A stretch of 64,000 nt of DNA from Roseateles violae (GCF_030410485.1 NZ_JAUHHC010000005.1:434001-498000), one strand, 5' to 3'. Shown: positions 16,459 to 26,408, counted from the first letter of the stretch. Numbers and translations are program-made. Notes: generated by a model not told the origin, from the letters alone.

Positions 16459-17970
16459 ATGCGCATGGTCTACGACCTGCTTCGACTGCATTTCGAAGAA
16501 GGGGCAAGCGGTCGTCGCATCGCAGAGAGCCTCGGTATGTCGAGGGACACGGTTGCAGACTACCTAATGCGAGCTCGATTCGCGGGCATCACGTGGCCCT
16601 TGCCCGTCGACGCCGATGACGCGGCCTTAAAAGCGCTGCTCTTTCCGGTAGAGACCACCGTCGTCCACCGTAAGCCGATGCCCGATTGGGCTGAAGTACA
16701 CAAGGCGATGCAGAAGTCAGGTGCCACCCTGACCGCGCTGCATGAAGAGTATCTGGCCCAGCATCCGGATGGAATGGCGCGCAGCTATTTCTGCCAGTGC
16801 TATGCCGAATGGAGGCAAGGCCTCAGAAGCTACATGCGCCAGACGCACGTCGCCGGTGAGCGAGTGGCTGTGGACTACTCCGGGATGCTGATGCAGATCA
16901 CGGGCCCAGATGGTGAACAGCGCAGCGCACAGATCTTCGTCGGAGTACTCGGTGCCTCTTCGCTGACCTACGTCGAGGCGCACTGGAGTCAGCGTTTGCC
17001 TGATTGGATCGCGGCACACGTTCGGATGTTCGAATATTTTGGATGCACACCTAAGGTTGTCGTTTGCGACAACTTGAAGGCGGCCGTCACCAAAGCTAGC
17101 CGGACGGAACCCCAGATCAACGACACATACCAGCATCTTGCAAGGCACTACTCGATGACGGTGCTGCCGACGCGAGCCCGGAAGCCTAAAGACAAGGCCA
17201 AGGTTGAAAACGGCGTCCGCCTCATTCAACGCTGGATCCTCTTCAAGCTGCGCCATGAAACGTTCTCGTCGCTTGAACAACTGAATGCTGCGATTCGTCC
17301 GTTGCTCGAGACGCTGAATCAAGCGACTTTCCAAAAGACGGGCGGCTCCCGGCGCAGTTGGTTCGAGGCCATAGATCGACCGGCGATGCGGCCGCTTCCC
17401 GATCAACGCTTCGAGTACGCCGAGTTCGCTCGCGTCCGCGTCGGTCCAGACGGTCGTTTCACGTACCAGGACTGTATCTATAGCGCTCCTTTTGCGCTGT
17501 GCAATAAGGAAATCGATATCCGGGCGAGTTCAGCGACGGTCGAACTGTTGCATCAATCCAAGCGCGTAGCCAGTCATGTGCGCGCCTCACCGGGCGCGCC
17601 GCCAACCATCGATCCGCTGCATATGACGTCTGCACATCGTTACTTTGCATCCTGGTCATCGGATTCTGCAATTGCCACGGCATCAGAGTTTGGTGAGCAC
17701 GTCGGCACCTTCATGCTGCGCCTCCTTGAGGGCATCACTGTGAAAGAGCTGGGCTATCGAGCAACCATCGGGCTGCGCAAGATGGTGACCGAGTTCGGCG
17801 CAGACCGGATGGATGCGGCATGCGCAGTCGCCTTGCGCACGCCACCTGCGTCACTAAGCACGCTCAGGTTCATCTTGCGGAGCAACTTGGATCGGTTGCC
17901 GAACGCAGATCACGATGACGAAGACCACATCGACCACGAGAACATTCGCGGCGCTGACTACTACCGCTGA
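16459..17970 (+). CDS. istA: IS21 transposase IstA
   Basis: The ATG at 16459 is preferred because AGGAG lies eight bases upstream; the product has 503 residues. An N-terminal helix-turn-helix (E-G-A-S-G-R-R-I-A-E-S-L-G-M-S) binds the ends. The DDE catalytic domain shows V-D-Y-S-G (Asp near 138), C-D-N-L-K (Asp near 203) and K-V-E-N (Glu near 248), all intact. A Mu-type beta-barrel region follows. It performs strand transfer with IstB as the ATPase helper. No frameshift or internal stop. Confidence 0.92.
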   Translation: MRMVYDLLRLHFEEGASGRRIAESLGMSRDTVADYLMRARFAGITWPLPVDADDAALKALLFPVETTVVHRKPMPDWAEVHKAMQKSGATLTALHEEYLAQHPDGMARSYFCQCYAEWRQGLRSYMRQTHVAGERVAVDYSGMLMQITGPDGEQRSAQIFVGVLGASSLTYVEAHWSQRLPDWIAAHVRMFEYFGCTPKVVVCDNLKAAVTKASRTEPQINDTYQHLARHYSMTVLPTRARKPKDKAKVENGVRLIQRWILFKLRHETFSSLEQLNAAIRPLLETLNQATFQKTGGSRRSWFEAIDRPAMRPLPDQRFEYAEFARVRVGPDGRFTYQDCIYSAPFALCNKEIDIRASSATVELLHQSKRVASHVRASPGAPPTIDPLHMTSAHRYFASWSSDSAIATASEFGEHVGTFMLRLLEGITVKELGYRATIGLRKMVTEFGADRMDAACAVALRTPPASLSTLRFILRSNLDRLPNADHDDEDHIDHENIRGADYYR

Positions 17971-17996
17971 CCCAATCATCCCGAAGGAGACCGAAC

Positions 17997-18794
17997 ATGA
18001 TGAACAACGAGACCATTCGAAAGCTCCATGCCATGAAGCTCTACGGCATGGCGTCAGCTGTGGAAGTGCAGGCCACTACCGCCGCAGTCTCGGACCTGAG
18101 TTTCGAGGAGCGCTTTGGCATGGTCGTCGACCAGGAAAGCAGCTTTCGGGACAACAAGAGGCTCAGCCGCTTGCTGAAGGCGGCGAAATTCCGAGAGCCC
18201 ACGGCGTGCGTCGAGGACATCTACTACGGGGCGGAGCGCGGCATCGATCGATCTCGGCTTGCATCGCTGACGCATTGCAACTGGATTCGGTCTGGGCAGA
18301 ATCTTCTCTTCACAGGTGTCACCGGCAGCGGCAAGACCTGGATGGGGTGCGCGCTGGGAAACCAAGCGTGCCGGTTCGGGATGAGCGTCCTTTTCAAGCG
18401 CGTTCCGCTACTGCTTGAAGATCTGGCGATGTCGCATTCTGACGGCACGTTCCGCAAGCAGCTCGCTCAATTGGGCAGGCCCGATCTGCTGATCCTTGAC
18501 GATCTCGGTATTTCGCCCATCAATTCGATGGGACGCGCTGACTTGTTGGAAGTTATTGAACAGCGGGCCGGCTCGAAGTCGGTCCTGATCACCAGCCAGC
18601 TGCCTATTGATCGCTGGCACGACTACCTGACCACGGGGGGTAAGTCCGGCGCCGGGGGGAACGCGACGCAGGCCGACGCGATCCTGGATCGCCTGGTGAG
18701 CGGTAGTCACCGTCTTGATTTGCGAGGCGATTCCTTGAGGAAGAGCACGAAGGCTGGTCAGAAAGGTTCCAAAGACTCATCCGAGAAGCCATAG
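17997..18794 (+). CDS. istB: IS21 helper ATPase IstB
   Basis: The 265-residue AAA+ ATPase has Walker A G-V-T-G-S-G-K-T near 107 and Walker B L-L-I-L-D-D-L-G near 163, plus the conserved C-terminal region G-A-G-G-N-A-T-Q-A-D-A-I-L-D-R-L. It starts 26 bases after istA with GGAG upstream. IstB loads on DNA, selects the target and stimulates IstA. Confidence 0.92.
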   Translation: MMNNETIRKLHAMKLYGMASAVEVQATTAAVSDLSFEERFGMVVDQESSFRDNKRLSRLLKAAKFREPTACVEDIYYGAERGIDRSRLASLTHCNWIRSGQNLLFTGVTGSGKTWMGCALGNQACRFGMSVLFKRVPLLLEDLAMSHSDGTFRKQLAQLGRPDLLILDDLGISPINSMGRADLLEVIEQRAGSKSVLITSQLPIDRWHDYLTTGGKSGAGGNATQADAILDRLVSGSHRLDLRGDSLRKSTKAGQKGSKDSSEKP

Positions 18795-19080
18795 ATGGAA
18801 TTGAGTGATGTCCACCTCTTGTCCAGGCTGGCTCGGCGGGGACCGTATGACGCGAGGCTACGAGTTGCTCGGCGAACTCGCGCGGATACGAATCGTCCAG
18901 AGATAGATAGCTTTGGCCGAATAGACATCAGCACGCCACCCGTTTTGGGTCTAGAGAAATACACCCGCTGCCCAAGTTGGAATAGGTGAAGTGTCGGTGG
19001 GAGGTCGACGCAACTACCGCGCCGAATGGTCGAAGTCCATCCCTCGGCATAGCTCGCCCGGCACCGGCGGCGCCTAGCAT

Positions 19081-19548
19081 TCATTGAGCTCGAGTTCTTG
19101 CAGATCGTGAGCCCTTCTGCGGGATCGCAACCACGAGTTGTCGATCCGGAAAGTTCACGGCGGCCTCGTCTTGTAGGCCCGCGATGAAATCGAGCCCCAA
19201 GGTATCTCGGAACACGACGGCCTCCCTCCCGTCCACAGGATCTCGTACTCGCCAAACAGAGGCCACTTCGCGACTTGACCAGCGGCGCGTAGGTGAGTCT
19301 CTAGGGGGCAGGATGCAGAGCAGCTCAATCAGTTTTCCCGTGGGAGGATGCTCAATTCGCTGCACCAGGTGAAGGTCTGAAGCAATGCCCCAGGTCCGAT
19401 GCATTTCGTCGCGACCCGAACCCAAGCTGAACGTGGCGATAAACCAAGGGTGGGGGTAGGTGAAATGAAAGGCGGACCAGAAGCGGGCGCCTGGCGGACC
19501 AAGGTCTGGCGGCATCGGGAAAGCTAGCTGGGGCAAAGTGGCAAACAT
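19081..19548 (-). CDS. Hypothetical protein, accessory
   Basis: A 155-residue soluble product with a varied, natural composition (F-H-F-T-Y-P-H-P-W-F-I near 28-38; I-E-H-P-P-T-G-K-L-I-E-L-L near 65-77). It begins just across a palindrome-bearing intergenic region from the XRE gene at 19734. I do not recognise a domain. The gap 18795-19080 between it and istB presumably holds the right end of the IS and nothing else I can name. Confidence 0.5.
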   Translation of the reverse strand: MFATLPQLAFPMPPDLGPPGARFWSAFHFTYPHPWFIATFSLGSGRDEMHRTWGIASDLHLVQRIEHPPTGKLIELLCILPPRDSPTRRWSSREVASVWRVRDPVDGREAVVFRDTLGLDFIAGLQDEAAVNFPDRQLVVAIPQKGSRSARTRAQ

Positions 19549-19589
19549 GGGTCAGAGGCCTTGAATATTGCTTAGCATTGAGGGATACA

Positions 19590-19613
19590 AGTTGCGTTAT
19601 TTAAAACGCAACT
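19590..19613. promoter_or_regulatory. Inverted repeat AGTTGCGTT / AACGCAACT
   Basis: Perfect 9-bp arms are separated by an AT-only six-base spacer, midway between the divergent gene starting at 19548 and the XRE gene at 19734. Position and symmetry suggest the operator of that XRE protein. Confidence 0.65.
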
Positions 19614-19733
19614 ATTCTGCGCAGCACGTAATAGGTTGTCTAGATTTGCAGATGAACCGTGCCCCTGACAGGCGATAGATTCCTTTTCCGAATACGTGGC
19701 GTGTTGGGCTACGGTGTCGGCTCAAGGTGCCCC

Positions 19734-20102
19734 ATGCTCAAGTCTCTACACAGTCGACACAACGATGTTTTCCTACACTTATTGCGTAGTCGGCGCGAAA
19801 CGCAGCGACTCCGCCAGCTCGACTTGGCGACACGCCTTGGGCGAGGACAGGCGACCGTAAGCAAGGTTGAAAGCGGCACGCGTCGCCTGGACGTTTTGGA
19901 ACTTTGGGCTTGGTTGAACGCCCTGGACATTGACTTCGTAGCGTTTGTGAGGGAACTCGATCAGCGGCTGAAGGCTCACCCTGTTCCTGACGCGAGATTT
20001 CGTGCATCTCGGTATACAGCTGCCCCCGGAAAGCGGGGCATAGGGCGGGAGTCAGACGCTGAGGGCCCGAACAAATTGCAAGTAACGCCAGATTCCGACT
20101 GA
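19734..20102 (+). CDS. XRE-family helix-turn-helix regulator
   Basis: With the ATG at 19734 (AAGG upstream) the product has 122 residues. The helix-turn-helix spans about 20-70: L-R-Q-L-D-L-A-T-R-L-G-R-G-Q-A-T-V-S-K-V-E-S-G. The C-terminal 45 residues are polar and look disordered. It lies 56 bases before an exonuclease gene on the same strand, the arrangement of a small regulated effector cassette. Confidence 0.8.
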   Translation: MLKSLHSRHNDVFLHLLRSRRETQRLRQLDLATRLGRGQATVSKVESGTRRLDVLELWAWLNALDIDFVAFVRELDQRLKAHPVPDARFRASRYTAAPGKRGIGRESDAEGPNKLQVTPDSD

Positions 20103-20158
20103 GCTGCCCGCTTACTCCCACAAAACGTTGCCTACTTCTCGACGTAAGCCAACCTGCA

Positions 20159-20686
20159 ATGGTCTTCCTTGACACCGAATTCACCGACCTAATTTCTCCA
20201 GCTCTGCTGAGCTTTTCAATGGTCTCGCGCGACGGGCCCGAGATTTATGCGGAGCTCGACCTGGTTCTGGACCCTGTCGGCCACAAGAGGCTTCGCGCCT
20301 CCAGCGAGTTCACCCGCCACACAGTGATTCCTCAATTCGGCCGAATGCCCAAATCGAAGTGCTCGGCGCGGGAATTGGGCAATAGAGCTGGAGAGTGGTT
20401 GATCGCACGAGCCGCTGTCGCCGGCGGTCAGATCACCGTGGCCTATGACTTCGACGACGACTTCGCTCTACTGAAGGACGCAATGATGGAGGCATGCATC
20501 TGGGATCGAGTTCGGTCCCTGCTGGCGCCCGAGAACATCCATAGCATCACTGGCCGCGTCGAAGGCGAGCTAGCCGCTGAGGCAAGTTGGCTCGAGTCCT
20601 CTCTATATCGAGGACTTGAGCGCCACCATGCGTTGGCCGATGCACTGGCACTGCGGGCTGCATGGCGGGCCGTTTGTGGCTCATGA
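20159..20686 (+). CDS. DEDDh 3'-5' exonuclease
   Basis: The 175-residue product has all DEDDh motifs: F-L-D-T-E-F-T-D at 3-10 (Asp and Glu of motif I), Y-D-F-D-D-D near 96-101 (motif II), and H-H-A-L-A-D near 159-164 (motif III His and Asp). It belongs to the RNase T/DnaQ fold and should trim RNA or DNA 3' ends. Its size equals the exonuclease at 166-693 but sequence similarity is low. Following directly after an XRE regulator, it may be a toxin-like or defence nuclease. Confidence 0.75.
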   Translation: MVFLDTEFTDLISPALLSFSMVSRDGPEIYAELDLVLDPVGHKRLRASSEFTRHTVIPQFGRMPKSKCSARELGNRAGEWLIARAAVAGGQITVAYDFDDDFALLKDAMMEACIWDRVRSLLAPENIHSITGRVEGELAAEASWLESSLYRGLERHHALADALALRAAWRAVCGS

Positions 20687-21186
20687 CGCTCAGCGCAGAT
20701 CCGGTGCGGCCGACAACGACTGCATGGGCGCCGGAGCAATGGCAACCTGAACCGGCCGTCGGCTCCGCAGCGGGTGCGGTCGTTGGCGGGCGAAGGGCGT
20801 ACTCACGCTATCTGGCTTCAAGCAGTCGTACGACCCAGCGATAGACGCTGGGGCGAAGGGCAGCTTCGCGGAGTGCTACGGTCGAAGGCGTCTCCGCGGC
20901 TAGCTGTTGCTCGGAGAAGGCGGGCTCGCTGCCCCCGCTCGTGCCAAGGCACTCATGCCTAAGGTGTGCAACATCGGAGTCATCGCTAACGACGCCCATC
21001 TGAAGGCCAGGAGCCTGCGCAAAGGCTGAGAGCCTCATTTACCTAAAACTACAGCCGGAGCATTTGAACCCATCAAAGTGCAGGCCGCCCCGCGTAACAT
21101 CCGTCTGATCGATGCAGTAGTACGGGAGGCTCTGACCAAGCAGGAGCTGGAGGCCAGCAGTCCGCGCTGAGGCGTTATGAAGCAAG
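20687..21186. other. Intergenic stretch, possible gene fragment
   Basis: About 500 bases without a supportable gene. Near 21027-21170 an open stretch without a start codon reads N-I-R-L-I-D-A-V-V-R-E-A-L-T-K-Q-E-L-E and stops at TGA; it looks like the tail of a lost gene. No repeat or RNA gene is visible. Confidence 0.35.
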
Positions 21187-22362
21187 TTAGCGCAGCGGGT
21201 TGTTTTTCCGAATGCGGTCCGCGATTGTGGGCTTCATAGCGCCGAGGATGGCTGGAAGCGCCACACCCTTGTTCAAACGATCGCAGGTACCGTCCTCCAT
21301 CTTCTCGAAGCCCAGGTGGTGAATTCCCACCACCTGATCGTTCTTGTCAAGCAGAGGGGCGCCGGAGCTGCCATTTTCGGAGTCGCATGGGTACTGGAAA
21401 TCGCTCGACAGTGCGCCTCGCCAGCTTCGCACGTTGACAGCACCAACCCGACAGCCGTCCGTGACATTCTTGGGGCGGCAAGCCGGATGGTGTATGAGGC
21501 GCAATTCTTCGCCGACACCTGGGCCCTGACTGCGCAATTTTGCTGGTCGAAGCGTATCGAGTCGATGAATGGGAGCCACTCGCAATAGTGCGAAGTCGGC
21601 AGCCGGATCCATGTCCACAACCTCCATGCATGCGAACTCACGGTCAGTCCCGTCTTGGTCCCAGGAAAAATCGATGATGGTTCTATCGCAAATAGCCTGA
21701 GACCACACACCAGATTCGTTCCCGAGGATCTTCTCGTTGCCGCCGCAGTGCCAGTTGGTCAGGACCAAGTCCTCCGTGACAGCGACGGCGCTGCAGCACC
21801 ATGATGCGGAGCCCCAAATAGCCGAGAGCATGCCAATGTGATCGCCAGCGATGCGTTTCTCCGAGGAGGCCTCTTTGTAGAGGTCCATGAACTTCGCGGG
21901 CTGGGTCTGAATGGAGTAGTAAGGCCGCTTAGAGTCTTCAGGCATGACGACGGTCGTCGGGATTTCCAGCCGTGAGTTCGGATCGGAAGAAGTGAAATGG
22001 AACGTCACCATTCCTTCCGTGTAGATACGGCGCGTCCAGAGCGATCCATTAGGGGGAACGGCGGCACTCGTGATCGACTCCACCGGCCGCAGATCGGCAT
22101 CCCTCACGATCAACTGCCACCGCGCCCCGTTCGTGTTTTTGACGTTGATCAGAAATCGCACATACCGAACCTTGAGCGCGCCATCCCGGTAGTCGCGTGT
22201 GCTCATGATGCCCGGCTCTACCACGATGCCATCGTTGGATGCATAACCGAAGCTGGTGAGCATTGCAGGCTGTGCATCACATTGCTGGGACGCAGCCGAT
22301 GTCGATAGCATCGCGCCGAACAGCAAGAGGACAGCCCGACTGCAGTTGGCCCTTAACTGCAT
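21187..22362 (-). CDS. Secreted trypsin-like serine protease
   Basis: The 391-residue product has a signal peptide (hydrophobic 10-22, ending S-A-A-S-Q) and a C-terminal S1 protease domain with the full triad: T-N-W-H-C (His near 206), A-D-F-A-L-L (Asp near 257) and E-N-G-S-S-G-A-P (Ser near 331). An N-terminal 130-residue beta-rich region (about 35-150) may bind ligand or inhibit. Its ATG overlaps the end of the zincin-subtilase gene by ten bases, so both proteases are co-translated. Confidence 0.85.
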   Translation of the reverse strand: MQLRANCSRAVLLLFGAMLSTSAASQQCDAQPAMLTSFGYASNDGIVVEPGIMSTRDYRDGALKVRYVRFLINVKNTNGARWQLIVRDADLRPVESITSAAVPPNGSLWTRRIYTEGMVTFHFTSSDPNSRLEIPTTVVMPEDSKRPYYSIQTQPAKFMDLYKEASSEKRIAGDHIGMLSAIWGSASWCCSAVAVTEDLVLTNWHCGGNEKILGNESGVWSQAICDRTIIDFSWDQDGTDREFACMEVVDMDPAADFALLRVAPIHRLDTLRPAKLRSQGPGVGEELRLIHHPACRPKNVTDGCRVGAVNVRSWRGALSSDFQYPCDSENGSSGAPLLDKNDQVVGIHHLGFEKMEDGTCDRLNKGVALPAILGAMKPTIADRIRKNNPLR

Positions 22363-25193
22363 GATTCAACCTTTGTCACCCGGTTGGCGAGGAGTAATTC
22401 TTCGACTTCGGAGGATCGCACGACGCGCCCGCCCTCCAGCTTGAGGAGAGGACCGTCCGAGATGCGCCCCGGCGCCGATCGCTTCACCTTGTCGATGTCG
22501 TCAAGGTCTCTCTCAAAGACAACCCATTTGGGCGGTCCGCGGTGATAGCGAGTAATTCTCAGGATGTCCGGGAGGCGCACGGCGCGCTCCTCGGCCACGT
22601 CGTCGAACAAGTTCTTCAACTGCAGGGCACCTCCACTCCGCGCACACCAAGCAGAGACTTTGGCTTCAGCAAGCGGAGAGCCAATGGTCTTCAGCCAAGT
22701 CACCTCAGGGCTGCGCAGCGCCAGATCAACATCCACAATCCCGGATTGCAACTTCTGGTAATCCGCTCGGCCAAACGCTGGCCGGGCTGTGAGGATCAGG
22801 CGCTTCTTGACCTCCTCTGGTCGGCGCGCACTGCAATTGAGCATGGCGGCCGCAACACCGCCCACGAAGGCGGTAGCTTGAGACGTACCGCTCATCATCG
22901 TGACCGAAGAGCCGTCCGCCCAACCCGGAATGTCCATACCCGGCGCTGCGATCGTCACCATCGTTTGCGAATAGCGAGCCTCCGCCAATAGTGCCGCTTG
23001 GTCATTCGAGCAGTCCGTGCATGCCGTGACAACGATGACGTTGGGGAGATCACCCAGGTTCATGGGGGAAAGCGCGGATTGAGCAGACAGTTCGACCCCC
23101 TTCTGTCCTTTGAGTCCCTGTCCCGCGGCGGTGATCCAAAGCACCTTGGTCCCCTTAATGCGCCTCGCAGCTTGGCTCAGTTGAAATCGCATCCTTTCGC
23201 CGTCGGTCAGCTCCCCTGCCTGCACAAACGCAGGGTCATACTGTGGAAACTCGCTCGCAAACACGAAGACTTGCGGAACGTTCTCATTCGCTTCCTCGCG
23301 TATTCGCTGCTCAAGGTCTGTATCTGCCAACGGCACGGTCACCGTGTCCCAGTTTTCCAAGACGGATGAAGGCGACAGGCCGACAAAGCCATAACCATTG
23401 GGCTGACTGACCATGATCCCCGCCAGGTGCGTCCCATGGAATGACTCAGACTCGTTGATCTCCCTGCAAAATTTGCGTCCCGAAAGATCAGACGCAGCTG
23501 GAGGACTCCCCTTCAAGGCCTTGACGATGTCCCCGTTGGAGGCGACCGGGCGATCGATCAAGTAAATGCGGCTTGGCGTGCATCCCGGGGCCGTGCATGT
23601 CCTGGCGCAGGAGGCAACCTCATCGACGCCCAGCATGCTCGCGTAACTCGCCTCCCCTGGTTCCGGTGCGCCCGCACGGCATTGCTTGATCAGATCGATC
23701 GGCAGCGAATGAATGCGCTGCGCCAAGGTCCGCGTCGTCGTGTCAGCATAGATGTTGGCTGAATCAAGCCTGACGATCTCACGCGCAACCCGCTCCAGCC
23801 TCGAACCCTCCGGACTTGAAACGCGCAACTCGAACCCCTCGAAATTCAGTCTGACTGTGGCTGACTGTGCGTTGAAGCTCGATTTCGAAACGAGATGCCA
23901 CCGAGACAGGTCGGCCTTCAGCCGGGCCGCGTCTTTCAGGCTCGAGTACACCTGCGGATACTCATAGGCTCGAAGCTCAAGGTCCTTCGGCACTTCAATG
24001 AGCGTTCCAACCTGCAAACCCTTGTCGATTCCGCGCAGATCGGGGTTGAGCATCTGCGCTAACTCGGTCATTTTGCGTTCAGGGCATCTCACACGGGAAG
24101 GGAAGTTAATTGCCTCACGATAGAGATTGCAGATCACATGGCCAGGCTGAACCTGAACGCTCCGAGTGCGGACCAATCCCGCCTTTACAAGAATCTGTGC
24201 GACGCTCACAATGTTGTCCGCGACCTCACCACCCTCGAAACGCACCACGAGCGTCGGAGCACCGGAACTGGATGCTCCGGTCTGTGGCGGCGCTTCCAGC
24301 GCATTGGCCTGCTGTGTAGGCTGGTACTGCAGTCGATGCCCTTCACGATCAAGGTCGGTCAGTTGAAAGGTGAACGACCCGCCGTTGCCACAGAAATAGT
24401 GCATCGCGGAGCCGCGGTCATACTCGGTCAGCGCACGCCATTCGCCGTCTTCAGATGCGCAACCCTGCACATCTCGGATGTGTTCGTGCCTGTACCCAAG
24501 AACGTGCCCCAACTCATGCCTGAGCACCCCGATGCGGTCCACCGTTGTCGTGTGGTAGGCCGGGTAGATGTTCACGTACCGCCGGAACTTGGGCCAGGAG
24601 GGAAAGAAGCCGGTTGCGATGTAGGGTCCTTCAGCATCCACCGCCCGGACGATGAACAGCACATTGTCGTGCGACGGGTTGGCATCGAACTGCGACAGAT
24701 ACGAGAAACGCACCGCACAGCTATCGCAGGCATCCTCCCAGGCTTTGGTCGCCAGCGCCATGTTCGTTACCACTTCGTCGTACGCGGCCTGCGTCGAAAA
24801 ACTCGACCGCTGTACAGCGTAAGTCAGTTTGCCCTTACGGTTCTCGTCCCACCGGTCCGGCCTGCCGTCCACCATATTGGCGATCAGCTCTGAGGACTTT
24901 TCCTTGCTGGCCTGCAATTTGCCCGTTTGTGCCATGTGCAGACGGACTTCTTCGCGTGTCATGGGCAAGTCGCCTTCAACCACAAACAGGCGCGTGTTGT
25001 CTGGCGCCACGAAGGTGGGCAGCAAGGCAATGAGGCGATCGAGCGTCGGTTCATCGAAAGGCGTTGCCCTCGCAGCCTCTATCGCTTCGCGCAACGCTTT
25101 GCCCGAGATTCCAGGCGACGGTTGCGCACCGGAAGACGAAGCGATCAACAGCGCCGCGATGACGCTGAGAAAAAGAGTTAGTCGGCCAAGCAT
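22353..25193 (-). CDS. Secreted zincin - LysM-like - subtilisin fusion protease
   Basis: The 946-residue product has a signal peptide (1-23). A metalloprotease domain carries the zinc motif H-E-L-G-H-V-L-G-Y-R-H near 224 and a Met-turn S-A-M-H-Y, as in matrixin/astacin-type zincins. A LysM-like segment (about 345-395, ending G-T-L-I-E-V-P) follows. The C-terminal S8 domain has Asp in Y-L-I-D-R-P near 544, His in F-H-G-T-H-L near 584 and Ser in S-G-T-S-Q-A-T near 768. Two unrelated protease active sites in one chain are rare. The ribosome site is GGAG five bases before the ATG. Confidence 0.8.
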   Translation of the reverse strand: MLGRLTLFLSVIAALLIASSSGAQPSPGISGKALREAIEAARATPFDEPTLDRLIALLPTFVAPDNTRLFVVEGDLPMTREEVRLHMAQTGKLQASKEKSSELIANMVDGRPDRWDENRKGKLTYAVQRSSFSTQAAYDEVVTNMALATKAWEDACDSCAVRFSYLSQFDANPSHDNVLFIVRAVDAEGPYIATGFFPSWPKFRRYVNIYPAYHTTTVDRIGVLRHELGHVLGYRHEHIRDVQGCASEDGEWRALTEYDRGSAMHYFCGNGGSFTFQLTDLDREGHRLQYQPTQQANALEAPPQTGASSSGAPTLVVRFEGGEVADNIVSVAQILVKAGLVRTRSVQVQPGHVICNLYREAINFPSRVRCPERKMTELAQMLNPDLRGIDKGLQVGTLIEVPKDLELRAYEYPQVYSSLKDAARLKADLSRWHLVSKSSFNAQSATVRLNFEGFELRVSSPEGSRLERVAREIVRLDSANIYADTTTRTLAQRIHSLPIDLIKQCRAGAPEPGEASYASMLGVDEVASCARTCTAPGCTPSRIYLIDRPVASNGDIVKALKGSPPAASDLSGRKFCREINESESFHGTHLAGIMVSQPNGYGFVGLSPSSVLENWDTVTVPLADTDLEQRIREEANENVPQVFVFASEFPQYDPAFVQAGELTDGERMRFQLSQAARRIKGTKVLWITAAGQGLKGQKGVELSAQSALSPMNLGDLPNVIVVTACTDCSNDQAALLAEARYSQTMVTIAAPGMDIPGWADGSSVTMMSGTSQATAFVGGVAAAMLNCSARRPEEVKKRLILTARPAFGRADYQKLQSGIVDVDLALRSPEVTWLKTIGSPLAEAKVSAWCARSGGALQLKNLFDDVAEERAVRLPDILRITRYHRGPPKWVVFERDLDDIDKVKRSAPGRISDGPLLKLEGGRVVRSSEVEELLLANRVTKVESCS

Positions 25194-25315
25194 TGGTACT
25201 CCATCGATGAGAATTGTGATTTAACGCGGAGACGAATGAAAGTCCATACACACGACTGAGGATGACGTTTCCGCGCCCCAAGTCGGAGGATGCCCAGCTC
25301 TCTACAGGGGAAGAA
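25194..25315. promoter_or_regulatory. Divergent promoter region of the protease cluster
   Basis: The 122 bases between the fusion protease and the first lipoprotein must hold both promoters. I see no strong palindrome or convincing -35/-10 pair, so this is positional inference only. Confidence 0.35.
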
Positions 25316-26302
25316 ATGAAAAAGTATGTCGTGCTCGCCATCTGTTCGCCCATGCTTCTTGCATGCGCGAGCATTGACTCCATCCAGAGTGATGCTCCGG
25401 GGGATGGCCTGGTGTACTACATGCCGAACAAGGACTTCATCGTCACGGTGGTCAACAACGACAGTGGAGTCAGCGCCAGCATCGAAAGCTCTGCAGCCTA
25501 TCCCGATCTGAGCCAGCCATACGTCCTGAACTTCAATCGCAACTGGATCGGCAAGAACGAGATCAAGGTGGGTGTAGGCGCAAGCGGCCTGTTGACCTCC
25601 GCCAAATCCACGACCACAAGCGGCATCAGCGACGTCCTGAAGAACTTGGCTGCAAGCTTCGGCGCCGCGGCTGCGATGACCGACCCCACAAAGGAAGGCC
25701 CGTGCCCGAAGGGTTCATTTACCTATGTCGTGCAGCTCAAGAGTCGTGTGGAAAAAGATAGAAAACTTGCGTGTGGCCTGAGCGTAGTCTTCGAACCCCT
25801 GCGTTGGCCCGCAGAGACGGAGTCAAAGCCGGTCACGAAGGATGAATTGAGCAAAGGGCGCCAGGGCACCGGGATCTTCTACCGCCAAGAAGAGCCGTAC
25901 CTGGTGCAGGTCGTCAGCACGTCTGAGCCGAGCAAGATTAGTGCATCAGCGATCAAGTTTTCACCTTCTCAAGCGACAACCCGCTTCCTGCCCATCGCCA
26001 AGACGCTGTTTGCATCGAACGAGGCGGAGTTCGCCTTTACCGATGGCATGCCGACAAAGTACGACCAAAATGCCGATGGCGAACTGATCGGGCTGTTGAA
26101 GCTCCCAGCGGACGTCATTGGTGCTTACTTTGAGGCGATGGGCAAGATCTTCACCAGCTTCAAGGGAAAAGACGAAGGTCAAGCCAGCGTCCTCGCAGCA
26201 GAAACGCAGCTCGAGTTGGCGAAAATCAAATACGCCGCTTGCGCCAAAGCCATCCAGGCCAAGGATGACAAGCTCATTCTCTCTCTAGAGTGTGGCAAAT
26301 AA
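25316..26302 (+). CDS. Secreted lipoprotein of the protease cluster
   Basis: The ATG at 25316, with AGGGGA upstream, gives 328 residues starting M-K-K-Y-V-V-L. A lipobox L-L-A-C is at residues 14-17, so Cys17 would be lipidated and the protein held in a membrane facing the periplasm. Four further Cys residues may form disulfides. A beta-rich body and an Ala-rich C-terminal helix (about 290-320) follow. Not a family I recognise. Divergent from the proteases, it may be a substrate, inhibitor or partner. Confidence 0.65.
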   Translation: MKKYVVLAICSPMLLACASIDSIQSDAPGDGLVYYMPNKDFIVTVVNNDSGVSASIESSAAYPDLSQPYVLNFNRNWIGKNEIKVGVGASGLLTSAKSTTTSGISDVLKNLAASFGAAAAMTDPTKEGPCPKGSFTYVVQLKSRVEKDRKLACGLSVVFEPLRWPAETESKPVTKDELSKGRQGTGIFYRQEEPYLVQVVSTSEPSKISASAIKFSPSQATTRFLPIAKTLFASNEAEFAFTDGMPTKYDQNADGELIGLLKLPADVIGAYFEAMGKIFTSFKGKDEGQASVLAAETQLELAKIKYAACAKAIQAKDDKLILSLECGK

Positions 26303-26408
26303 CCTTCTTTTCAAGCGGTGAGGACGGGTGTATGTCGAACTCGCATCGTCCAACCTACCTGATGGATCGCCGCAACGCATCCTCAACAGCACCAACCAGG
26401 AGGTCTCA

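Larger units (their letters stand above)
16459..18794 (+). mobile_element. IS21-family insertion sequence (istA-istB core)
   Basis: Adjacent istA and istB in the standard order and spacing define an IS21-type element. The coordinates cover only the two genes. I could not find convincing terminal inverted repeats in 16223-16458 or 18795-19080. A 6-bp inverted repeat (GAAAGT/ACTTTC) at 16296-16311 may belong to the left end. All catalytic motifs are intact, so the element may be active. Confidence 0.85.
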
